This document shows positions 37,943-49,004 of a stretch of 64,000 nucleotides of DNA, one piece after another. Origin of the DNA: Maritalea mediterranea. GTDB taxonomy: Bacteria; Pseudomonadota; Alphaproteobacteria; Rhizobiales; Devosiaceae. The stretch lies in assembly GCF_021568695.1 (NCBI RefSeq), contig NZ_JAKGTI010000001.1, positions 124,001 through 188,000 on the forward strand, in the 5' to 3' direction. A program made the translations under genes and the position numbers. A model generated the notes under the pieces. The model had not been told where the DNA came from, ran no database searches, and saw nothing but the letters and a program-made list of their open reading frames with translations. Positions within the stretch are counted from its first letter, which is position 1, and every line of letters starts with the position of its first letter.

Positions 37943-38571
37943 GCGTGCAAAATCCGGCAGGTTGATATCAGCTTTGCCGCAACCAGAAGTCAGTTCATCT
38001 TGGGTGACATGACGCAATTGGCTCAAACCATTGAATCTATTTGGACTTTTGTCATCAAATTGAAGCATTTCCCGAAAAAGTATTGAATTTCAATATCTTG
38101 TCGAATTTGCGTGCGCGCTTCGTCGGAGAGAAAAACCTGCAAATCAGTTAAAAAATCAGAAAAAGTAAATTTTTTATTAACGCGATTTTGGGGCTTGATT
38201 TTTGAATCTATAAGAAGAGTCAAAGCCTTAAAAAATAGGGGGCAGACTCACTTGGGCTCAACCGCAATTTTGATCATAGAGTCAATCCCCATTTTGCGAG
38301 ATTCCACGGTTGAAACCCAAATTTTTCAGGGCTAATATGATCCCCGTTGGAACGAAGACTGATGGGGTGTGAGTAAAAAATTGCCACACTTTCATCAAAA
38401 CCGGGGGCATTGTGATGCGGCACAAGAAAAACGGGCGTACGGGGCCCGAGTTTCGAAATAGACATAAAGAACTCGCATCATTCTTTTCTTAGCTCACCTC
38501 GTCTTGTGAGTTTCAATAAACAACTTTCTGGCGGTTTTCGCTAACTTTTAAAATAAACCGGCAATTTCCTA

Positions 38572-38589
38572 CGCCGAATGCTTTCGGCG
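38572..38589 (+). other. Hairpin 1 in the dnaA leader
   Basis: CGCCGAA (38572-38578) pairs perfectly with TTCGGCG (38583-38589) around a TGCT loop, about 100 bp before the dnaA ATG. No T-tract follows. Confidence 0.55.
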
Positions 38590-38618
38590 CGCGATATTGC
38601 TTTGTTTACGGGGGCAAG

Positions 38619-38661
38619 TCACCCGTCGTGCGGCCAATCTCGCGGGATTGGAGACGGGTGA
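38619..38661 (+). other. Nested hairpin 2 in the dnaA leader
   Basis: TCACCCGTC (38619-38627) pairs with GACGGGTGA (38653-38661), and within it CCAATC (38634-38639) pairs with GATTGG (38646-38651). The stem ends about 24 nt before the ATG at 38686 and abuts the ribosome site, so it could affect dnaA translation. Confidence 0.6.
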
Positions 38662-38685
38662 GATTTGGTCAAACAGAGGCACATA

Positions 38686-40218
38686 ATGAACCACACATCG
38701 CTTTTGGCGCGCGACATCACAAATGAACAAGATCAACAAGAGGTTGCGACCAATCAATCTAAACTTACGGGTGGAGAGCAAATGACGGATTTGGGGGCGG
38801 ATCAGTCAAAGATTTGGGCGCGTGTTAAAAAAAGACTTTGGGCAAGTGTGGGCGAGGATGTGTTTTCATCTTGGTTCGCGTCGATGGAATTGGAAGAAAT
38901 CTGCGATGGCATCGCACATCTTTCAGTGCCAACCCGCTTTTTAAGCTCATGGATTACATCAAACTATCAGGATCGTATTTTAGAGGCGTTTACATCGGAA
39001 ACCGATCAGGTGGCCCAGTTGCACCTCACCGTGCGGGTTAATGGCAAGCCGCGCGCCGCCGTTCAGCAAAATAATGCGGCCGAAACTGAAAAGCCGGAAG
39101 CCAAAACCACCACCAATCAGGGGTTGCGCTCCGGGGCGCAGCATAATGCACGCATGAAAGCGGGCGATGCCTTGTCCGGTTCGGCGCTCGACCCGAAATT
39201 GACCTTTGATAGCTTTGTAACTGGTTCAGCCAACGAAATGGCGCTGGCCGCCGCCAAGCAAGTCGCGCAAGCCGCCGCACAAGGCACCGCCGCCTTCAAT
39301 CCGGTCTATATCCATTCATCAGTCGGCTTGGGCAAATCCCACCTGTTGAATGCCATCGCCTGGGCAGCGGGCGCCGGCGACAAGAACCGCAACATCGTCT
39401 ACCTCACCGCCGACCATTTCATGTATCACTTCATCACCGCAGTGCAGCGCCAAAGCGCCATTGCCTTTAAAGAGTGGCTTCGGTCAATCGATGTGCTGCT
39501 CATTGATGACATGCAATTCCTTCAAGGCAAATCCGTCACCGAGCTGGGTCAGGCGTTGAGCGCCTTGCTCACCGGGGCAAAGCAAGTGGTGGTGGCTGGC
39601 GATGCGCCTCCACGCGATCTCGACATGCTGGATGACCGTTTGCGGTCGCGCCTGTCAGGTGGCCTTGTGGTGCCAATCCAGCCTTTGGATGAAGAATTGC
39701 GCCGGGCCATCGTGGAAAAGCGGGCGGAACAGGCCGCCGCCAAATTCCCCGGCCTGCACATTCCGGCACCTGTGCTCGATTATGTTGCGCGCAATGTCTT
39801 GTCGCACGGTCGCGATCTGGATGGCGCGGTGAACCGTCTAGTGGCGGCAAACCAATTGACCGAAGAGCCGATCACCATTGAGCTGGCGGAAAAAGCGCTC
39901 CATGATCTGCTGCGCACCCGCGACACACGCCGGGTCAAGATTGACGAGATTCAGACCACCGTGGCCAAGCACTTTAAAGTGTCCAAGCCCGATCTTTTGT
40001 CGTCCCGGCGGTCCCGCTCCGTTGTGCGCCCGCGTCAGATCGCCATGTATCTGTCCAAGATTTTGACCTCGCGGTCACTGCCCGAAATTGGCCGTCGCTT
40101 TGGCAATCGCGATCACACCACCGTGCTGCACGCGGTGCGTAAAGTGGAGCAATTGATGGGGGGCGATACCGGTTTTGCGCAAGAGGTGGAACTGCTCAAG
40201 CGCATGATTGAGGAATAG
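38686..40218 (+). CDS. dnaA: Chromosomal replication initiator protein DnaA
   Basis: An AAA+ initiator that binds and opens the origin. Domain I starts at KIWARVKKRLWASVGEDVFS, followed by a low-complexity linker, the AAA+ core with Walker A SSVGLGKSHLLNA and Walker B LLIDDMQFLQGK, and the domain IV signature GRRFGNRDHTTVLHA. Two starts are plausible: ATG 38686 with AGAGG 6 nt upstream (510 residues) and ATG 38782 with GGTGGAG 5 nt upstream (478 residues). The second begins just before domain I. It is followed by dnaN, recF and gyrB, the classic replication cluster. Confidence 0.96.
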   Translation: MNHTSLLARDITNEQDQQEVATNQSKLTGGEQMTDLGADQSKIWARVKKRLWASVGEDVFSSWFASMELEEICDGIAHLSVPTRFLSSWITSNYQDRILEAFTSETDQVAQLHLTVRVNGKPRAAVQQNNAAETEKPEAKTTTNQGLRSGAQHNARMKAGDALSGSALDPKLTFDSFVTGSANEMALAAAKQVAQAAAQGTAAFNPVYIHSSVGLGKSHLLNAIAWAAGAGDKNRNIVYLTADHFMYHFITAVQRQSAIAFKEWLRSIDVLLIDDMQFLQGKSVTELGQALSALLTGAKQVVVAGDAPPRDLDMLDDRLRSRLSGGLVVPIQPLDEELRRAIVEKRAEQAAAKFPGLHIPAPVLDYVARNVLSHGRDLDGAVNRLVAANQLTEEPITIELAEKALHDLLRTRDTRRVKIDEIQTTVAKHFKVSKPDLLSSRRSRSVVRPRQIAMYLSKILTSRSLPEIGRRFGNRDHTTVLHAVRKVEQLMGGDTGFAQEVELLKRMIEE

Positions 40219-40237
40219 ACGAAACTATGGGGGAGGC

Positions 40238-40272
40238 AAAACGGCGCATCTTGGCAAAAGATGCGCCGTTTT
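40238..40272 (+). terminator. Long perfect hairpin after dnaA
   Basis: A 15-bp perfect stem (40238-40252 with 40258-40272) with loop GGCAA ends in four T residues, then CTGTTGTT. It should terminate or attenuate between dnaA and dnaN. The apex is identical to that of the trpS-usp hairpin. Confidence 0.8.
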
Positions 40273-40401
40273 CTGTTGTTATTACGGGATTTCGGCGAGT
40301 TTGCACTTGCCTTTTGCGTAAGAAAAAGTCAGTTTCGCAACCCCGAATAGATCAATGATAAGCGCCATCGCAAAAAAGGATGGCCGCATGGGAGACGTCA
40401 G

Positions 40402-41526
40402 ATGAAGGTCACTTTGGAGCGCAACCATTTGCTCAAATCTTTGGGCCATGTTCACCGTGTTGTGGAGCGGCGGACCACCTACCCCATCCTGTCCAACGTT
40501 TTGATCAATGCTCATGACGGCCAGCTGGAACTGCGCGCCACCGATTTGGACATTGAAATCACCGAAAGCGTGCCCGCCATGGTTGGCGTCGCTGGCACCA
40601 CCACCGTGCCCGCCCACACGCTTTATGAGATTGTCCGCAAGCTCGCTGATGGCGCTGAGGTCAATCTGGAAACCGATGGCACCAACGAACAGATGACCAT
40701 CACCTCCGGCCGCTCAAACTTTAATCTGACCTGCCTGGCGCCGGATGGCTTCCCGGATTTGAAATCAGGCGACTTCAGCCACAAATTCACCCTCAAAGCG
40801 GGTGTGTTGAAAAATCTGATTGATTGCACCCAATTCGCCATTTCAACGGAAGAAACCCGCTATTATCTCAACGGTATTTTCTTCCACACCATGAGCGAAG
40901 ATAATGGCGTAATCCTGCGCGCTGTTGCGACCGACGGGCACCGTCTGGCCCGCGCCGAAAGCGAAGCGCCACAAGGCTCAGAAGGCATGCCGTCCATCAT
41001 CGTACCGCGCAAAACCGTGGCCGAAGTGCAAAAGCTTTTGGGCGATGATGACCAGGATGTGGTGATTGAGTTGTCCGACAGCAAAATCCGCTTTGAGTTG
41101 GGTGGCGTGGTGCTCTTGTCAAAATTGATTGAAGGCACCTACCCCAATTATGAAGGGGTGATCCCGAAAGACAATGACAAGCGGTTGGCTGTGGACCGCA
41201 ATGCGCTGAAACAGGCGGTGGATCGCGTCTCCACCATCGCGTCAGACCGGGGCGGCAAGGCCGTCAAACTGGGCCTCAGCGAAGGCCTGCTGGAACTGAG
41301 CGTCACCAACCCGGACCATGGCACGGCGCGGGAAGAGCTGCCCATTGAGTTTGAGCATGAGGGCTTTGAAATCGGCTTTAATGCCCGCTATTTGCTCGAC
41401 ATTATCGAGCAGGTGCATTCTGAGCAGGCGATCTTTATGTTCTCCGACAGCGGGTCGCCAACCATCGTGCAATCAGAAGATGAGGCAGATCGCGCGCTCT
41501 ATATTTTGATGCCCATGCGCGTTTAG
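40402..41526 (+). CDS. dnaN: DNA polymerase III sliding clamp (beta subunit)
   Basis: A ring-shaped processivity factor of 374 residues in three beta-clamp domains. It begins MKVTLERNHLLKSLGHVHRV; the middle holds ATDGHRLARAE, and the protein ends ALYILMPMRV, the typical C-terminal clamp sequence. It lies 183 bp after dnaA, separated by a strong hairpin, and 20 bp before recF. The 183-bp gap probably carries its own promoter, which I could not define. Confidence 0.97.
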   Translation: MKVTLERNHLLKSLGHVHRVVERRTTYPILSNVLINAHDGQLELRATDLDIEITESVPAMVGVAGTTTVPAHTLYEIVRKLADGAEVNLETDGTNEQMTITSGRSNFNLTCLAPDGFPDLKSGDFSHKFTLKAGVLKNLIDCTQFAISTEETRYYLNGIFFHTMSEDNGVILRAVATDGHRLARAESEAPQGSEGMPSIIVPRKTVAEVQKLLGDDDQDVVIELSDSKIRFELGGVVLLSKLIEGTYPNYEGVIPKDNDKRLAVDRNALKQAVDRVSTIASDRGGKAVKLGLSEGLLELSVTNPDHGTAREELPIEFEHEGFEIGFNARYLLDIIEQVHSEQAIFMFSDSGSPTIVQSEDEADRALYILMPMRV

Positions 41527-41546
41527 CCGAAAAGGGCAGGCGCTGA

Positions 41547-42680
41547 ATGGCACATAGAGAGCTGCCCACCCATTATATCTCACGATTGCGGCTCACCAAT
41601 TTTCGCAACTATGCAAGTGCGGCTTTGGACCCGGACGCGCGCCATGTGGTACTGACCGGGCCAAACGGGGCGGGCAAAACCAATCTTTTAGAAGCGATTT
41701 CCCTGCTCGGGCCGGGGCGTGGCCTGCGCCGCGCCGCCTTTGAGCAATTGGCGCTGCACAGCAGCGAAACCGGCTGGGCCGTGGCCGCGAGCCTCGAAAC
41801 GCCCATGGGGCCCGTGGATATGGGCACCGGGCTTGACCAAGGCGTGCAGACCGGGCGGAAGGTGCGGATCAATGGCAGTGCCGCCAAGTCCGTCGAGGAG
41901 TTAGGCGAATATGCCCGCATTTTGTGGCTGACCCCGGCGCTGGACGGATTGTTCACCGGTCCCGTGGGGGATCGCCGCCGTTTTTTTGACCGACTGGTGA
42001 TGACACTGATCCCCAGCCACGGGGCCGAGGCCAATGCTTTTGAAAAAGCCATGCGCCAGCGCAACAAGCTGTTGGAAAGTGATTTCGATCCGGGATGGAT
42101 GAGCGCCATCGAGGCCCAAATGGCCACCCACGCTGCCGCCATGCATTTTGCGCGGGTGGATATGATCACCCATCTCAACCAGCTGTTGGACGAAACCCGC
42201 GGCGATGCGCCTTTCCCGGCGGCCCATGTGGCGCTCGCGGCGCAGGATGAACTGCAACAGGAGTTTGTCTCCTCCAGCGCTTTAGAGAGCTTTCTCACCG
42301 ATTTATGGCGCGACCGGCGGGGCATAGATCGCGTGGCTGGCCGCACCACCTTGGGGCCGCACCGCACCGATATGCAGGTGACCCATCTCGATAAGCAAAT
42401 GCCCGCCGGGCTCTGCTCTACGGGCGAGCAAAAGGCGCTGCTGATCGGGTTGATCCTGGCACAGGCCGAACTGGTGCGCCAGATCACCCATATTTCACCG
42501 CTTTTGCTGCTGGACGAGATCGCCGCCCATCTCGACCCATCGCGCCGCGCCGCCCTTTTTGAGATCCTGAACGCATTGGGCACCCAATGCTGGATGACCG
42601 GCACCGACAAAATGCTGTTTGAAGCCTTGGGCGACGAGGCGCAATTTGTGGCGGTCAATGACGCGCAATTGGCGCTTTAA
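41547..42680 (+). CDS. recF: DNA replication and repair protein RecF
   Basis: An SMC-like ATPase that loads RecA at gaps with RecO and RecR. The 377 residues contain an N-terminal LRLTNFRNY, Walker A GPNGAGKTNLLEAI (about 32-45), the ABC signature region STGEQKALLIGLIL and Walker B LLLLDEIAAHLDPSRR. It follows dnaN by 20 bp. Its length is standard and its motifs are intact. Two small hairpins separate it from gyrB. Confidence 0.95.
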   Translation: MAHRELPTHYISRLRLTNFRNYASAALDPDARHVVLTGPNGAGKTNLLEAISLLGPGRGLRRAAFEQLALHSSETGWAVAASLETPMGPVDMGTGLDQGVQTGRKVRINGSAAKSVEELGEYARILWLTPALDGLFTGPVGDRRRFFDRLVMTLIPSHGAEANAFEKAMRQRNKLLESDFDPGWMSAIEAQMATHAAAMHFARVDMITHLNQLLDETRGDAPFPAAHVALAAQDELQQEFVSSSALESFLTDLWRDRRGIDRVAGRTTLGPHRTDMQVTHLDKQMPAGLCSTGEQKALLIGLILAQAELVRQITHISPLLLLDEIAAHLDPSRRAALFEILNALGTQCWMTGTDKMLFEALGDEAQFVAVNDAQLAL

Positions 42681-42698
42681 CACCATATTTTTATGACA

Positions 42699-42757
42699 AT
42701 TTCGCCCTGATGGGCGAAATGGACCGACAATCCCAAGAAAAAGGGGCAAAAATGCCC
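42699..42757 (+). other. Two tandem hairpins between recF and gyrB
   Basis: ATTTCGCCC-TGAT-GGGCGAAAT at 42699-42720 is a perfect 9-bp stem. GGGCA-AAAA-TGCCC at 42744-42757 is a second, shorter one. Neither has a T-tract. They lie in the 147-bp gyrB leader and may shape its expression. Confidence 0.5.
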
Positions 42758-42806
42758 TGCGACTCTTTGGTTTAGGGCCAAAAAGGTCTAGAAAAAGAGA
42801 AGCTAA

Positions 42807-45257
<2,451 letters not shown>

Positions 45258-45259
45258 TC

Positions 45260-45282
45260 AAAGGCGCCGCAAGGCGCCTTTT
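45260..45282. terminator. Terminator after gyrB, shared with the convergent GNAT gene
   Basis: AAAGGCGCC (45260-45268) pairs with GGCGCCTTT (45273-45281) around GCAA, flanked by AAA and TTTT. It can serve both gyrB and the convergent gene whose stop is at 45282. Confidence 0.85.
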
Positions 45283-45761
45283 CATTTTAGCGTCTTTTGG
45301 AGCAAGATGGTGGTAAACCCGCTATCCCATTCTTCATCGGGATATTGCTTTATCTCCTCAAACCCATGCTTTTGATAAAATGCGCGGGACTGGGCATTAA
45401 AACTGTCGGTTTCCAGCCGCACCTGTTCATGCGATTTGACAATCTCCTGCTCGGCAAAGGCCAACAAGATGCCGCCAACCCCCTTGCCTTGCACCATAGG
45501 CGATACATGCAATGCAGCCACAAAGTCGCCAATCCAGTGGATCATCCCCAATGGCCTGTCATCCATTGTAGCCACATAAATGTCGGCTACATATTGCTCC
45601 AGATAATCATGCACACGCGCGGGAAAGTCTTTGCTTTTCTCGATGCCGGGGCCCGTAAGTTGCGGTTGCCACACCTGCTCGAAAGTTGCGATCAGAATGT
45701 CTGATAGCGCGGCGATATCCTCTTTGCGCGCTGCACGAATGGAAAGGCAAGAACTCATCAC
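45282..45761 (-). CDS. GNAT-family N-acetyltransferase
   Basis: A 159-residue acetyltransferase. The acetyl-CoA loop is LHVSPMVQGKGVGGILLAF (QxxGxG type, about 92-110). It is followed by VRLETDSFNAQSRAFYQKHGF, split over about 118-138, a hallmark of GNAT enzymes acting on small molecules or protein N-termini. The substrate cannot be read from the sequence. It is convergent with gyrB and divergent from the penicillin-binding protein gene. Confidence 0.85.
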   Translation of the reverse strand: MMSSCLSIRAARKEDIAALSDILIATFEQVWQPQLTGPGIEKSKDFPARVHDYLEQYVADIYVATMDDRPLGMIHWIGDFVAALHVSPMVQGKGVGGILLAFAEQEIVKSHEQVRLETDSFNAQSRAFYQKHGFEEIKQYPDEEWDSGFTTILLQKTLK

Positions 45762-45931
45762 TTACTCACAATTTAGCCAAAAGCCTTCTTTAAAATGACA
45801 TTGTGTGCATGCAAAGGGCAGGGGAAGAGAATAATGCGGTGTGGCAAAAATGTTTACACCCCATAAACCGGCCACATTTACATTGAATAAGCATTTTCCT
45901 CGAGTTTTAATCAAATGTGTGAGGCCAATTG

Positions 45932-47992
45932 GTGGCGCGTAAACCGTCCAAATCATCAGATCTGAAACTGACCAGCGCTGATCGTGTGGGGGCCAGCAAG
46001 GGCAAGAAAACGCGCACCCGCGCCAAAACCAAAGCTTCGCCGAAAACCGCGAATCCCAGAAAAAAAGTGACTCGGCGCAAAGCCAAAAAACAGTCGAAAT
46101 GGACGTTTTGGCGCGTCATTCGCCGCTTGTTCTATTGGGGCGTGGTGTTGGGTGTTTGGGCGGGTATCGCTGTGATCGGCATTGTCGCCTATTATGGCAT
46201 GCAATTGCCCTCATCTGACACATGGGCCATTCCGGACCGCCCGGCCAATATCCGCATTGTGGCGGCTGATGGACGGCTCCTGTCTAACCGCGGCAAGATG
46301 GGTGGTGAAGCGGTCTCTATCCACGAGCTGCCCCACTTTGTGCCCGCTGCTGTGCTGGCCATTGAGGACCGGCGCTTCTACAATCATTTCGGCATCGACC
46401 CGATCGGCATCGCCCGCGCCTTTGTCAACAATACAATTGAAGGTCGCATCACTGGCGGTGGCTCCACCATAACCCAACAGGTGGCAAAGAACCTGTTTTT
46501 ATCGCCCGACCAGAATTATGGTCGCAAAATTCAAGAAGCACTTTTGTCGATCTGGCTGGAGCAGAACTTCACCAAAGACGAGATATTGCAGCTTTATTTG
46601 AATCGGGTCTATTTCGGCGCAGGTTCCTATGGCATTGAAGCGGCGGCCCAGCGCTATTTCGGCAAGTCGGCACGTAACCTCTCGTTGGGCGAGTCGGCGA
46701 TTTTGGCCGGGGTGCTGAAAGCCCCGTCGCGTTTGGCCCCAAACAAAAACCCTGAGGACGCTGCGGCCCGCGCCCGCCTCGTGCTCAATGCCATGGCGGA
46801 AGAAGGATATATATCGGAAGCCGAAGCGGAAGCCGCCGCCATTGACCCGAATAAACGTATTCGCACCCGGGTCACCGGCACCGAATATTATGTCGCTGAC
46901 TGGGTGGAAACCTTGATGGACAATTATCTGGGCGAAGTCGATCAGGATGTTGTGGTTTACACCACCATTGATTGGGAGCTGCAAAAACAGGCTGAATTCC
47001 TGATCAAGGAAATTGTGCGCGAACAGGGTGAAGAACGCGCGTTCAGTCAAGGGGCACTTGTGTCCATGACGCCTGATGGCGCGGTGCAGGCCATTGTCGG
47101 CGGCATTGATTACACCAAAAGCCAATATAACCGGGCGGTGACTGCACGGCGGCAATCAGGCTCTGCGTTCAAGCCTTTCGTGTTCCTCACCGCGTTGGAA
47201 AATGGCTATCGCCCAGATACGGTGGTGGAAGACGCGCCCTTTACCTATAAGGATTGGTCGCCAGAAAATGCCGGCGGCAAATATCGAGGCCGCATTCGGC
47301 TGCGCGATGCGCTGGCGGTTTCATCCAACGTGGTCTCCGCCAAACTGGCCATCGAACTGGGACCGGAGAATGTCGCACGCACGGCCTATAAGCTGGGCAT
47401 CTCCAGCAATGTTGATCCCGTGCCCTCAAGTGCTTTGGGCACAACTGGCATTTCCCTGTTGGAGCTTACCGCCGCCTATGCGCCATTTGCCAATGGTGGC
47501 GAAGGGGTGATTGCGCGCGTCATTTCCCGCATTGAAACCGCTGGCGGCGAAGTGCTTTATCGCCATGAGCCTGCCGGGCCGGGCCAGGTGATCGCGCCCG
47601 AATATATCCCCATGATGAATGATATGTTGGCCCACGCCGTGGAAGTTGGCACCGGCCGCAAAGCCCAATTTGGCGATTGGCCGATTGCAGGCAAGACCGG
47701 CACCTCCCAGAAAAACCGCGATGCCCTGTTCGTTGGCTATAGTGCGCGTCTGGTCACCGGCGTGTGGGTGGGCAATGATGATGACACCCCCACCAACGCC
47801 AGCGGCGGCAATGTGCCGGTGGAAGTGTGGCACGACTTTATGCAAAAAGCCCATGAGGGACTTGCGGTGGCGCAAATCCCCGGCGGCAATGTGCGGTTCG
47901 ACACGCAAAATCTTGAACCCATGACCGAGCGACCACAAGAAGGCCAACGCCGTAATCTGGGTGATTTGATCAACGAGCTGTTCTCGCGCTAA
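45932..47992 (+). CDS. Class A penicillin-binding protein (PBP1a-like)
   Basis: A bifunctional peptidoglycan glycosyltransferase/transpeptidase of about 686 residues. A long Lys/Arg-rich cytoplasmic N-terminus (to about 57) precedes one membrane helix (about 64-86). The GT51 domain shows EDRRFYNHFGID and GGGSTITQQVAKN. The transpeptidase shows the SxxK motif in QSGSAFKPF, SSN, and KTGTS. The start is GTG 45932 with GAGG 7 nt upstream; TTG 45929 is adjacent. The order of domains and length fit alphaproteobacterial PBP1. It overlaps the 3' end of the convergent gene by 4 bp. Confidence 0.93.
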   Translation: MARKPSKSSDLKLTSADRVGASKGKKTRTRAKTKASPKTANPRKKVTRRKAKKQSKWTFWRVIRRLFYWGVVLGVWAGIAVIGIVAYYGMQLPSSDTWAIPDRPANIRIVAADGRLLSNRGKMGGEAVSIHELPHFVPAAVLAIEDRRFYNHFGIDPIGIARAFVNNTIEGRITGGGSTITQQVAKNLFLSPDQNYGRKIQEALLSIWLEQNFTKDEILQLYLNRVYFGAGSYGIEAAAQRYFGKSARNLSLGESAILAGVLKAPSRLAPNKNPEDAAARARLVLNAMAEEGYISEAEAEAAAIDPNKRIRTRVTGTEYYVADWVETLMDNYLGEVDQDVVVYTTIDWELQKQAEFLIKEIVREQGEERAFSQGALVSMTPDGAVQAIVGGIDYTKSQYNRAVTARRQSGSAFKPFVFLTALENGYRPDTVVEDAPFTYKDWSPENAGGKYRGRIRLRDALAVSSNVVSAKLAIELGPENVARTAYKLGISSNVDPVPSSALGTTGISLLELTAAYAPFANGGEGVIARVISRIETAGGEVLYRHEPAGPGQVIAPEYIPMMNDMLAHAVEVGTGRKAQFGDWPIAGKTGTSQKNRDALFVGYSARLVTGVWVGNDDDTPTNASGGNVPVEVWHDFMQKAHEGLAVAQIPGGNVRFDTQNLEPMTERPQEGQRRNLGDLINELFSR

Positions 47993-48954
47993 GCCGCAGC
48001 AACGAACCCCACATCGATAGGCCCTGCTGGTATAATCTGGTGGGGATTGAGCGCCTTGACCGAATAATAGCCCGCCTTGATGTGATCGAGCTTGACGGTG
48101 TTCGCCACTCCATCCAGCCCATAAATCTTTTGGCAGAAAGCCAGCAGATGGGGATAATCCTGCACCCGCTTCAAATTGGTTTTGAAGAGGCCATAATAAG
48201 CCACATCAAACCGCGCCAACGTGACGAACAGGCGAATATCGCTTTCGGTCAATTGATCGCCAAACAGATAAGGGCCTTGCTGGGCCAGACGGTCTTCCAG
48301 CTTTTCCAACGTGGCAAACACATCATCAAAGGCCTCAGCATAAGCCTCCTGGCTTTGGGCAAACCCGGCGCGATAAACCCCGTTATTGAGCCCGTGATAC
48401 AACCAGTCATTCAATACGTCGATCTCACTGGCCAGCGCATCGGGGTAAAGGTCCAGCTGTGTCGGCACAATCTCAGAAAAGCTTTGATTGAGCATGCGCA
48501 AAATGTCCGCGCTTTCATTGTTCACGATGGTCTGGCGTTTTTTGTCCCACAACACCGGCACCGTCGCCCGTCCAGTATAATGCGGATCAGCCTTTGTGTA
48601 GATTTGATGCATATAGGTGGCGCCATTCAGCACATCCTCATCCGCGCCCTCGAATCCGCCAAAGGCCCAGCCTTCTGCCGAGAGCTGGGGATTGACCACG
48701 CTGACGCTGATCACCTCTTCCAGCTTTTGCAGCGCCCGCGCCATCAGGGTGCGTGAGGCCCAGGGGCAGATCAGCGCCACATACAGATGATAGCGGTCGG
48801 CTTCGGCTTTAAAGCCACCTTCACCCGTGGGGCCGGGGGCACCATCCGCGGTAATCCAGTGGCGAAAGGACGATTCCTGGCGAACAAAGCCGCCCTTCTT
48901 GTCCTTTTGCTGATAGGGATGCCAATCCCCCTGCCATTCTCCTTTGATAAGCAT
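47989..48954 (-). CDS. yqjG: Glutathionyl-hydroquinone reductase (Xi-class GST)
   Basis: A 321-residue enzyme that reduces glutathionyl-hydroquinones back to hydroquinones using glutathione. The active-site motif is CPWA with C63 in LICPWASRTL. The Xi signature FRHWITADGAPG lies upstream, and GDQLTESDIRLFVTLARFD marks the C-terminal GST domain. Length and motifs separate it from ordinary GSTs. It may protect against quinone stress. It stands as its own unit, with an F420-reductase-like gene 50 bp upstream on the same strand. Confidence 0.92.
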   Translation of the reverse strand: MLIKGEWQGDWHPYQQKDKKGGFVRQESSFRHWITADGAPGPTGEGGFKAEADRYHLYVALICPWASRTLMARALQKLEEVISVSVVNPQLSAEGWAFGGFEGADEDVLNGATYMHQIYTKADPHYTGRATVPVLWDKKRQTIVNNESADILRMLNQSFSEIVPTQLDLYPDALASEIDVLNDWLYHGLNNGVYRAGFAQSQEAYAEAFDDVFATLEKLEDRLAQQGPYLFGDQLTESDIRLFVTLARFDVAYYGLFKTNLKRVQDYPHLLAFCQKIYGLDGVANTVKLDHIKAGYYSVKALNPHQIIPAGPIDVGFVAAA

Positions 48955-49004
48955 GATTAGCTCCTTAAAAATGGGCGCGACCCCTCGATCGCGCCCTGTT
49001 GCAC

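Larger units (their letters stand above)
37943..38685. other. AT-rich gene-free region before dnaA; candidate origin/control region
   Basis: This gap of roughly 0.74 kb holds no convincing gene. It contains six GANTC methylation sites at 38033, 38204, 38217, 38245, 38279 and 38300, a perfect palindrome TATTGAA-T-TTCAATA at 38081-38095, an A/T-only-like tract at about 38145-38180 that could unwind, and two strong hairpins nearest dnaA. No perfect TTATCCACA box is visible. The nearest matches are TGTGAGTAA at 38368-38376, two mismatches from the complement, and TGAACCACA at 38687-38695, one mismatch from the Caulobacter TGATCCACA type. Origin function is inferred. Confidence 0.45.

Noticed and set aside
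38023-38465. Short open frames in the gap between rpsT and dnaA
   Set aside because: No convincing ribosome sites, no motifs, and the region looks non-coding and AT-rich.
41609-42658. A 349-codon minus-strand open frame inside recF
   Set aside because: Ser/Arg/Ala-rich shadow of recF with no motif; recF is intact on the plus strand.
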